From Castor canadensis (Eukaryota; Chordata; Mammalia; Rodentia; Castoridae): a DNA stretch of 64,000 nucleotides. The translations under genes were made by a program, and so were the position numbers. Numbering within the stretch: the first letter of the stretch is position 1; each line of letters opens with the position of its first letter. The notes under the pieces are model-generated. The model was not told the origin of the DNA and searched no databases. It worked only from the letters and a program-made list of their open reading frames with translations. Below, one piece after another: positions 54,891-64,000 of the stretch. The stretch is taken from positions 112,429,343-112,493,342 of the forward strand of contig NC_133394.1 in NCBI RefSeq assembly GCF_047511655.1, given 5' to 3'.

Positions 54891-55644
54891 CAGGTGAGTG
54901 TTAAGCTCATTCCTGAGATCTGCAATCAATAAAGCCTGCAGCAACAGCTGGCTGACAACAGTGGGCAGGTGAGTTGCAGACTCAGATAGACATTCACAGA
55001 ACTGTCTACAGACTCTTTTTTTTTTTCTCTTCCTTTGATGAGACAACAACTGAACTACACCTGCATGCTGAAGGTCTAACTGAAACTGTATTGCATTTGA
55101 ACTTGGGACACTTTGTGGTGTTTTGTTTTGTTTTTTGTTTTTTTCCCCTTTGATGAGACAACAACAGAACTACTTCTGAGACACCATCTCCAGGATTGGA
55201 GGCTGAGGGACTAACACCAAAATTATTAAGACTGAAACTTTATTACATTTGAACTTGGGGATTTTTTTTTATCCTCTCTCTGTCTCTCTAATGCCTATTT
55301 AGCTTACTGTTGATTAGTACACTACCGCTCCCTGTTTATTTCTTTGGCACTGTTTTTTTGTTTGTTTGCTTGCTTGTTTTTTCAATTGTTTGTTTGTTTT
55401 TCCCTTTTTCTTTACCTTCTTTGCTTTCCCTCTACTCTTACCCTTCCATTCTAGATATCACCATTGTTATTATTACAAGCTAGAAAATACTTACTTGCAC
55501 ACAGTACAGGGACAGTAACAATAGCAAGGGCAATGATGGGAAGATGGTAAAAAGAGGGAAACCGGTTCCCCCCCCAGTAATAAATTAATACAGGAACCAG
55601 AGGGAAATGAAGAAAACAGATACTCAGATCCAGACTCCAACAAA

Positions 55645-56736
55645 ATGAAAATAAACTATGCCAAAGAACACAATGAAGCCCATAAGAACACTCTGAAAGA
55701 AGAAATCCTGCAAGTAATCAATGAGAATTTTATGGCGATGATATTGGATATGGTCAACCAAAATGTACAGGAGACACTCAAGACATTCCTAGACAACAAA
55801 AATAGAGAATTTGAGAAAGCACAAGAAAAAATAAAAGAAACTATAGAAGCACTGTATAAACACAAAAGTGAAACAAAGAACATGATAAATAAAGAGATGA
55901 ATGAACTCAGGATGAAAATAGACAATATTAAAGAGGAAGAAACTCAGGATATGGAAAACCTCAGAAAAAAGAATGAAACAGAAATGCAAAACAAAATGGA
56001 AGGCCAATCGAGCAGAATAGAACAAGCCAAAGAGAGAATCTCAGAACTCAAAGATGAAATGGTAATTAAAGGAAAAACCAATGAGCTATTAGTTAAACAA
56101 CTCAAGACCGGTGAAAAGAAAATGCAAGAACTTACTGACTCCATCAAAAGACCAAACCTGAGAATCATGGGCATTGAAGAAGGAGAAGAGGTACAAGCAA
56201 AGGGAATGTGTAATATATTCAACAAAATAATTACAGAAAATTTCCCAAATCTAGAGAAATCTATGCCCATACAGGTGCAAGAGGCCTCCAGAACACCAAA
56301 CACACCAGACCAAAATAGAACTACCCCATGGCATATTATCATAAAAACAACAAGTACAGAGACTTGAGAAAGAACAATGAAGACTGTAAGAGAGAAAAAA
56401 CGAATAACATACAAACGTAAACCCATCAAAATCACAGCAGACTTCTCAACAGAAACATTAAAAGCAAGAAGAGCTTGGGGTGAAGTCTTCCGGGCATTGA
56501 ATGAAAATAACTTCAACCCTAGGATACTCTGCCCAGCAAAACTATCATTGAAAATAGATGGAGCAATAAAAGTCTTACATGATAAGCAGAAACTAAAACA
56601 ATATATGACCACAAAGCCACCACTACAAAAGATTCTTCAGGGGATTCTGCCCACAGAAAGTGAAACCCAACATAACCATGAAAGGGCAGGCAGTACCAAA
56701 CTACAGGAAAAGAAAAAGCAAGAAAGCAGAGAGTAA
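55645..56736 (+). pseudogene. L1 ORF1 (RNA-binding chaperone), one premature stop
   Basis: A 364-codon frame with a single in-frame TGA at 56365-56367. N-terminal half: long charged coiled coil (about residues 10-165, e.g. KEEILQVINENF, ENLRKKNETEMQNK) that trimerises ORF1p. Then an RRM-like part from PNLRIMGIEEGEE. The C-terminal domain after the stop keeps ARRAWGEVFRALNE, NFNPRILCPAKLS and TTKPPLQKILQGIL. An upstream ATG at 55607 in another frame, 12 codons before, may be the ancestral start offset by a one-base deletion. Family role: binds L1 RNA in the ribonucleoprotein. Confidence 0.88.
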
Positions 56737-56786
56737 CCTCAACTTAGGTACACACAATCAAACCTTCAAACAACTAAGACAACTAA

Positions 56787-59700
56787 ATGACAGGAATCAC
56801 CACATACCTATCAGTACTAACACTTAATGTTAACGGACTTAATTCCCCCATCAAAAGGCACCATTTGACAAACTGGATTAAAAAGGAAGACCCAACAATT
56901 TGTTGCTTACAGGAGACCCATCTCACCGACAGAAATAAGCATAGGCTTAGGATGAAAGGCTGGAAGAAGATTTACCAAGCCAATGGCCCCCGAAAACAGG
57001 CAGGAGTAGCAATACTTAACTCTGACAAAGTAGACTTCAAACCTACATTGATCGAACAAGATAAAGAAGGACATTCCATACTAATAAAAGGGGAAATAGA
57101 ACAAAAAGAAATAACAATTATCAACCTATATGCACCCAGTGTCAACGCACCCAATTTCATCAAACATACCCTGAAGGACCTAAAAGCATATATTAACTCC
57201 AACACAGTGGTTGTGGGAGACTTTAACACCCCATTGTCATCAATAGATAGGTCATCCAAACAAAAAATCTCTATTGAAATCCTAGATCTAAAACATACCA
57301 TAGATCAAATGGACCTAGATGATGTCTACAGAACATTTCATCCAACTTCCATACAATATACATTCTTATCAGCAGCCCACAGAATCTTCTACAAAATAGA
57401 TCATGTCCTAGGGCACAAAGCAAGCCTCAGCAAATATAAGAAAATAGAACTTATACCATGCATTCTATCTGATCACACTGCAATAAAACTAGAACTCAAC
57501 AACAAAAATAAAGACAAAAAACATGCAAACAGCTAGAAACTGAATAACTCATTGCTTAATGAACAATGGATCATTGATGAAATAAAAGAGGAAATTAAAA
57601 AGTTAAAATGAAATTAAAATGAAAACACAACCTACTGGAACCTATGGGACACAGCAAAGGCAGTCCTGAGAGGAAAGTTTATAGCCATGAGTGCATATAT
57701 TAAAAAGACTGTAAGATCCCAAATCAATGACCTAATGATACATTTCAAAATCCTAGAAAAACAAGAACAAGCAAATCCCAAAACAAATAGAAGGAGAGAA
57801 GTAATAAAAATAAGAGCTAAAATCAATGAAATGGAAACCAAAAGAACTGTACAAAGAATAAATAAAACAAAAGTTGGTTCTTTGAAAAAATAAACAAGAT
57901 TGATAGACCCCTGGCAAACCTGACTAAAATGAGGAGAGAAAAAACCCAAATTAATAGAATCAGGAATGCAAAAGGGAGATAATAACAAACACCATGGAAG
58001 TACAGGAAATCATCAGAGACTACTTCGAGAACCTATATTCAAATAAATTCAAAAATCATAAAGAAATGGACAGATTTCTAGATACTTATGGTCATTCCAA
58101 ACTGAACCAAGAGGACATTAATCACCAGAATAGATCTATAACACAAATGAAATTGAAACAACAATCAAGAGTCTCCCCAAAAAGAAAAGTCCAGGACCTG
58201 ATGGATTCTCTTCTGAATTCTATCAGACCTTTAAAGAAGAACTGATACCAACCCTCCTTAAACTGTTCCACGAAATAGAAAGGGAAGGAAAACTGCCTAA
58301 CACATTTTATGAAGCCAGTATTACACTTATCCCAAAACCAGGCAAAGACACCTCCAAAAAGGACAACTATAGGCCCATCTCCTTAATGAACATTGATGCA
58401 AAAATCCTCAACAAAATAATGGCAAACCAAATTCAACAACACATCAAAAAGATTATTCACCACGACCAAGTAGGCTTCATCCCAGGAATGCAGAGGTGGT
58501 TCAACATACGAAAATCAATAAACGTAATAAACCACATTAACAGAAGCAAAGACAAAAACCACTTGATCATCTCAATAGATGTAGAAAAAGCCTTTGATAA
58601 GGTCCAACACCATTTCATGATAAAGCTTAAGAAAACTAGGAATAGAAGGAAAGTACCTCAACATTATAAAAGCTATATATGACAAACCTACAGCCAGCAT
58701 TCTACTTAACAGTGAAAAAAATGAAACCATTTCCTCTAAAATCAGGAACTAGACAAGGATGCCCACTATCTCCACTCTTATGCAACATAGTACTGGAATT
58801 CCTAGCCAGAGCAATTAGGCAAGAAGCAGGAATAAAAGGAATACAAATAGGTAAAGAAACTGTCAAAATATCCCTATTTGCAGATAACATGATCCTATAC
58901 CTTAAAGACTCAAAAAACTCTACTCAAAAGCTCCTAGCCACCATCAATAGCTATAGCAAGGTAGCAGGATATAAAATCAACATAGAAAAATCATTAGCAT
59001 TTCTATACACTAATAGTGAACAAACTGAGAAAGAATATATGAAAACAATTCCATTTACAATAGCCTCAAAAAAAATCAAATACCTAGGTGCAAACCTAAC
59101 AAAGGATGTGAACAACCTCTACAAGGAAAACTATAAACTTCTGAAGAAAGAGATTGAGGAAGACTATAGAAAGTGGAGAGATCTCCCATGCTCATGGATT
59201 GGTAGAATCAACAGAGTAAAAATGTCTATACTTCCAAAAGTAATCTACATGTTTAATGCAATTCCCATCAAAATTCCAATGACATTCATTAAAGAGATTG
59301 AAAAATCTACTATTAAATTTATATGGAAACACAAGAGGCCACGAATAGCCAAGGCAATACTCAGTCAAAAGAACAATGCTGGAGGTATCACAATACCTGA
59401 CTTCAAACTATATTATAAAGCAATAATAATAAAAACCACATGGTACTGGCACAAAAACAGACATGAAGACCAGTGGAACAGAATAGAGGACCCAGATATG
59501 AAGCCACACAACTATAACCAACTTGTCTTTGACAAAGGTGCTAAAAATATACGATGGAGAAAAGACAGCCTCTTCAACAAAAACTGCTGGGAAAACTAGT
59601 TAGCAGTCTGCAAAAAACTGAAACTAGATCTATGTTTATCACCCTATACCAATATTAACCCAAAATGGATCAAGGATCTTAATATCAGACCCCAAACTCT

Positions 59701-60565
59701 AAAGTTGGTACAGGAAAGAGTAGGAAATACTTTGGAACTAATAGGTATAGGCAAGGACTTTCTCAATGGAACACCAGCAGCTCAGCAACTAAGAGATAGC
59801 ATAGATACATGGGATTTCATAAAACTAAAGTGCTTCTGCTCAACAAAAGAAATGGTCTCTAAACTGAAGAGACCACCCACAAAGGACTGATAACCAGAAT
59901 ATATAGGGAACTCAAAAAACTAAATTCTTCCAAAATTAATGAACCAATAAAGGGGCAAGTGAACTAAACAGAACTTTCTCAAAAGAAGAAATTCAAATGG
60001 CCAAAAAACACATGAAAAAATGCTCACCATTTCTAGCAATAAAGGAAATGCAAATTAAAACCACACTAAGATTCCACCTCACCCCTGTTAGAATAGCCAT
60101 CATCAGCAACACCATGAACAACAGGCGTTGGCGAGGATACGGGAAAAAGGAATCCTCTTACACTGCTGGTGGGAATGTAAACTAGTACAACCACTCTAGA
60201 AAAAAAATTGGAGGCTTCTTAAAAATCTAAACATAGATCTACCATATGATCCAGCAAAACCACTCTTGGGGATATACTCAAAAGAATGTGACTCAGGTTA
60301 CTCCAGAGACACTTGCACATGCATGTTTATTGCAACACTATTCACAATAGCCAAGTTATGGAAACAGCCAAGATGCCCCACTACTGACAAATGGATTAAG
60401 AAAATGTGATATTTATATACAATGGAATTTTATGCAGCCGTGAAGAAGAATGAAATGTTATCATTCGCAGGTAAATGGATGGAACTGGAGAACATCATTC
60501 TGAGTGAAGTTAGCCTGGCCCAAAAGACCAGAAATCATATGTTCCCCCTCATATGCAGACATTAG
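56787..60565 (+). pseudogene. L1 ORF2 (endonuclease/reverse transcriptase), multiply broken
   Basis: About 1260 codons long originally. Endonuclease (56787-57500) keeps its catalytic residues: LTLNVNGLNS, CLQETH, VVVGDFN, KIDHVLGH and LSDHTA; then TAG at 57534. Further stops and frameshifts lie near 57608, 57857, 57982, 58200 and 58640. The RT pieces at 58386-58682 ([28 protein letters not shown]) and 58679-59599 ([12 protein letters not shown]) are homologous to L1 RT. The active-site box reads FADN instead of FADD. Thumb and C-terminal pieces continue to TAG at 60563. Nonfunctional. Confidence 0.9.
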
Positions 60566-60947
60566 ATCAAGGGCAAACACAACGAGGGGATTGGACTTTG
60601 ATCACATGATAAAGCGAGAGCACACAAGGAAGGTGTGAGGATAGGTAAGACACCCAAAAAACTAGATAGCATTTGTTGCCCTCAATGCAGAGAAACTAAT
60701 GCAGATACTTTAAATCGACAGAGGCCAATAGGAAAAGGGGACCAGGAACTAGAGAAGAGGTTAGATCAAGAAGAATTAACTTAGAAGGTAACACACATGC
60801 ACAGGAAATCAATGTGAGTCAACTCCCTGTATAGCTATCCTTATCTCAACTAGCAAAAACTCTTGGTCTTTCCTATTATTGCTTATACTCTCTCTACAAC
60901 AAAATTAGAGATAAGGGCAAAATAGTTTCTACCTGGTAGCGAAGGGT

Positions 60948-61003
60948 TAGGGGGAGTAAGGGAGGGATTGGGGGGGAAGGGAGGGGGTGGGGGGAAGGGG
61001 GAG
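60948..61003 (+). repeat. G-rich polypurine tract in L1 3'UTR
   Basis: Several runs of 4-7 G separated by A/T/GA (GGGGGGAAGGGAGGGGGTGG and more). It can form a G-quadruplex; such tracts are a known feature of mammalian L1 3'UTRs. Confidence 0.85.
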
Positions 61004-63591
61004 AAATGATCCAAACATTGTATGCACATATGAATAAAATAAAAAAAAATTAAAAAAATTAAACAAACATTTTAAATTCCTGTTTGTGCATTCCACAACT
61101 TAGTTGATGCACAGAAACTCTCAGTCATTTCTGTTATCATCAGTGGTGCTTAAATCATTGTGTGAGCTGCTCAATGATACTGTGCTGTTAATTTTGTGGA
61201 ACTATGCCTCCCCAAAAGCAAATGGTGTCCCAAAGACAAAGTAAAGGTTAATGTGCTTGATTCAAGTGATAAAGTGAAACTTTTGGATTTGTTGAAAGGT
61301 GACATGTCTTTGGAGGAAGTTGGTCGGCATCGTGGGAAGAATGGGTCAAGCACGCACAGTCAAGTACTGAGCTCTGCGCATCCTGACCGCTGTGGGTTCT
61401 CTTCAGTGGTGGTCTCCTGGAAGCCAAGGGTCTACTGTGCTAATCTTGCAGACGGAAACCTTGCTACACTTGCTTCTCGATTCCAGAATTTCTCGATTCT
61501 TTTGCATTTTATACATAGATGATCATGTCGTTTGTGAGGGAAGACAGATTGCTTCTTCTTTCCCAATCTGTATACTTTAATTTCCTTTTCTTGTCTTACA
61601 GCATGAGCTAGGACTTCCAGTACGGTGTTGAAAAGCAGTGGTGAGAGGGAACATCTTTACTGGGTTACTGTTCTTAGCAGGAAAGCTACAAAGTTCTCAC
61701 TCTTTGGTATGCTATTAGCTGTTGGGATTTTTAAAAAGGTCTTTGTCAAATTGAAGAAATAACCCTCTATTCTTGGTTTGCTGATGATTTTTAAAATCAT
61801 GAATGAGTGTTGAATTTTCAAATGCCCTTTTTTAAATCTCTATTACTTTTTGTCATATTGAATGATCATTTGATTTTTCTTTATTTGTTTATGTGCTAGT
61901 TTACATAAGTTAATTTTTGAATATTAAACCAGCCTTGCATACCTGGAATAAATTCCACTTGATTTTGTTGTATACTTCTTAAACATGAATGGATTTGGTT
62001 TGCTAATATTTTGTTGAGGACTTCCATGCTGATGTTTATGAGAGATATTGGGAAGTACTTTTCTTTCCATGCAATGTTTTTTGTCTGGTCTTGGTATTAA
62101 GGTAATGATGCCCGCGTAGAATGAGTTAAAAGGCATCCCATTCCTACCTTCTGGAAGAAACTAAAGATGTAGAAAATTGGCATAATTTCTTCTTCAACTA
62201 CTTGATACAATTCACCAATGAAGCCTTCTGGGCCTGGCACTTTCAATTTTAAGATATTATTCTTTGTTGGTTCAATTTCTTGATAGATAAAAGATTATTC
62301 AGACTCTTAGTTTCTTCTTATTTAAAATTTTGAAAGAGTGTGTCATTCAAGAACAACTACTTCATCTAGGTTATCAAATTTGTGGGTACAGGATTGTTTA
62401 TAGAATTCCTTTATTGTCCTTATCTGTAGCGATGGCCCTTTTTTACATCTATTACTAATTTTTGTCCTATGGAATATGTCTTAACCTGGTTAATGACTTT
62501 ATCAGTCTTACTGATCTTTTCAAGGAACTGTATTTTGTTTTCATTGATTTTCTATTTTCAATTTCATTAATTTTCTTTCTATTTTAAAATTATTTCTTTT
62601 CTTCTTCTTACTTTGGATTCAATTTATTCTTCTTTTTCCTAAGGTGTAATCCATGAGTATTTATTTTAGATCATCATTTCTAATATATGCATTTGATTCT
62701 ATAAAATTCTCTCAACATTGCTTTCACTGCATCCCACAATTTTTCTAAAGTTGTGTTTTCATTTTAAGCTAGCATAAATTATTTTCAAATGTATACAGAT
62801 GTGTACAAAATTGAATACATTATTGCTATTACTTTTTGAACAAACCATTTTCTGTTAAGTTAATTAAAAATTTTAAAATGAGTTTTTATTTTACCTTCAT
62901 TCCTTCTATGATGCTCTTCCTTTCTTAATACAGGTATAAGTTTCTGAACAACATAATCTTCTTTCTCTCTGAAGAATTACCTTCAACACTTCTTTCAAGG
63001 TTGATCTACTAGCAACAAATTCCCTCAATGTTTGTTTGAGAAAGTCTTTATTTCTTCTTCATTTTTGATGAATAATTTAGCAGGGTTACATAATTGAAAG
63101 TTGAAAGGGTTTCCTCCCCCCCTTTTGATACTTTAATATTTCACTTCACTGTTTTCTTGCCTACATGATTCTGAGAAGTCAGATATTATTTTATATTTGC
63201 TCCTCTAAGGGTAAGATTACTTCTCATCCCCTTCCCCCTGGGTATCTTTTAAGATTTTCCCCTTATTTTTAGTTTTCTGAAGTTTTAATATGATGTGCTT
63301 GTGTGTAATTGTTTTTGGCATTTGTTCTCCTTGGTGATTTCTGGGCTTTCCATATCTGTAGTTTGATATTCGACACTAATGTTTCAATTTCTGTTTCTGT
63401 TCTTCCTCTTTTCCTTCTAGTATTCCCATTGCATATATGTCACACCTTGTAATTGTCCCACATGTCATGAATATTCTGTTCCTATTTTTTTCTCTTTGTT
63501 TCTCACTTCTGGAAGTTTCTGTTGTCATTTTGTCAAGCACGGAGATTCTTTCCTGAGCCATACCCAGTCTGCTAATGAACCCATCAATGGA

Positions 63592-63903
63592 GTTTGAACA
63601 CAGGCCATGTACTTGCTATAGGCAGATGCTTTACCATTTGGATCAAGACCCCAGCCCTTTTCACTTTACTTATTTTTCCAATAAGGTCTTGTGTTTATGC
63701 CCAAGCTGGCCTGGACTGCAATCTTCTTATTTACATTTCCTATGTAGTGGCCATAACAGGTGCACGCCACCATGCCTAGCTTTTTATTGGCTGAAAAGGA
63801 GTCTCTTGTGAACTTTTTTTCCCAGACTGGCCTCCAACCATGATCCTCCAGATCTTTGCCTCGCAAGAGGTGGGATTATAGGCATGAGCCACCTCACCCA
63901 GCT
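63592..63903 (-). repeat. Trimeric SINE (B1-B1-dID), antisense
   Basis: Plus strand: AGTTTGAACACAGGCCATGT, TTTACCATTTGGATCAAGAC (ID unit), then AATAAGGTCTTGTG...ACAGGTGCACGCCACC, then CCCAGACTGGCCTCCAACC...GGGATTATAGGCATGAGCC and CTCACCCAGCT. Splits L1M no. 2: CCCATCAATGG before, CATTCATCATTTCC after. Confidence 0.82.
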
Positions 63904-64000
63904 AGCATTCATCATTTCCATTACAGTGTTTTTGATTTCTAGCATTTCTTCTTGATTCTTATCTTAAGATTTTCATCTCTCTGATTACATTGTGCTTCTG

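Larger units (their letters stand above)
54167..61060 (+). mobile_element. Near-full-length L1 LINE with 13-bp target-site duplication
   Basis: 6.9 kb: 5'UTR (54167-55644) starting near GATTCCAAGATGGTGACTAG, ORF1 (55645-56736), a 50-bp spacer, ORF2 (56787-60565), a 3'UTR with a G-rich tract (60948-61003), AATAAAATAAAAA and a tail. AAACAAACATTTT occurs at 54154-54166 and at 61061-61073, an exact 13-bp duplication. The element is young relative to the antisense L1M fragments but disabled. Confidence 0.93.
54065..61436 (+). mobile_element. Tigger/MER2-like DNA transposon, split by an L1
   Basis: Left end TA|CAGTAAGCCCATCTTATTT; right end AAGGGTCTACTG|TG, as in MER2-type terminal repeats. About 480 bp once the L1 is removed. 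The right part (61196-61350) retains a transposase N-terminal tract, LPKSKWCPKDKVKV followed by DKVKLLDLLKGDMSLEEVGR, like the helix-turn-helix of Tigger/pogo transposases. The C-terminal catalytic region is absent, so it is a dead internal-deletion copy. Confidence 0.68.
51860..64000 (-). mobile_element. Ancient L1M-type LINE no. 2, antisense, heavily interrupted
   Basis: Antisense L1M runs from the 3'UTR (51860-52069) through ORF2: 52489-53059, 53273-54062 (GTAGGAGTTTTATAGTTTTG, ACCACACTGCCTTGATTATG, TGAGATTGCATTGAATCTAT), 61439-63591 (CAGTGGTGAGAGGGAACATC, AACCAGCCTTGCATACCTGG, TCCCACAATTTTTC) and 63904-64000. Interrupted by an LTR, two SINEs and a Tigger element that itself hosts an L1. 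Reading across each insertion the L1M text resumes where it stopped. It runs off the window. Confidence 0.75.

Noticed and set aside
55944..56612. 222-codon minus-strand ORF in the L1
   Set aside because: Reverse complement of the A-rich L1 ORF1; hydrophobic composition is a by-product of AAA/GAA codons read backwards.
61196..61522. Intact host gene derived from a Tigger transposase
   Set aside because: Only the N-terminal helix-turn-helix tract is recognisable; after about 50 codons the frame runs into the transposon end and then old L1M DNA.
32801..64000. Start of a second protein-coding gene (for example KIT)
   Set aside because: No exon with splice sites and kinase, Ig or other domain homology was found on either strand; all long ORFs belong to L1s.

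Overview
This is mammalian genomic DNA carrying the 3' two-thirds of KDR (VEGFR2/FLK1), the main VEGF-A receptor tyrosine kinase of endothelium, on the + strand. It holds exons 7-30 (human numbering) with consensus splice sites and a 3'UTR, followed by about 31 kb of intergenic DNA with no recognisable gene. All exon lengths and intron phases fit the human gene without an indel. Human residue numbers therefore apply directly: K868, Y951, D1028, D1046, Y1054, Y1059, Y1175 and Y1214 all fall where expected. The rodent-like kinase insert and the SINE set (B1-like units joined to an ID/tRNA-like unit whose tRNA part resembles beaver copies) point to a rodent. American beaver (Castor) is my best guess; this is inference, not a database match.

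Layout: 1-31212 holds coding exons for Ig domains 3-7, the transmembrane segment, the juxtamembrane region, the split kinase domain with its insert, and the phosphotyrosine-rich tail. The 3'UTR runs from 31213 to about 32800, with AATAAA at 32778. Introns contain scattered SINEs (B1, B1-dID, B1-B1-dID), MIR and L2 relics, one MER8-like DNA transposon (intron 15), microsatellites, a candidate arterial enhancer (intron 10) and a read-through reading frame that could encode a soluble receptor (intron 13). From 32.8 to 46.9 kb is mixed unique and ancient-repeat DNA. In the human map KDR and KIT converge tail to tail, so this flank probably lies on the KIT side.

From about 46.9 kb to the end the window is a stack of transposons. 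Two old antisense L1M-type LINEs lie one after the other and have been invaded by younger L1 3' ends, SINEs, a MaLR-type LTR, a truncated U6 snRNA retrocopy with its target-site duplication, and a Tigger/MER2-like DNA transposon. A near-full-length sense L1 (54167-61060, 13-bp target-site duplication) sits inside the Tigger element. Its ORF1 carries one stop codon; its ORF2 is broken by several stops and frameshifts and has a mutated FADD motif.

Main points for a second look: replacement of the tail tyrosine at human position 1319 by cysteine; the intron-13 read-through tail; the RBPJ/SOX/ETS motif cluster in intron 10; the three-deep transposon nest; the trimeric SINEs; and the tandem monomer-like units in the L1 5'UTR. 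I found no evidence for a wholly new biological system.
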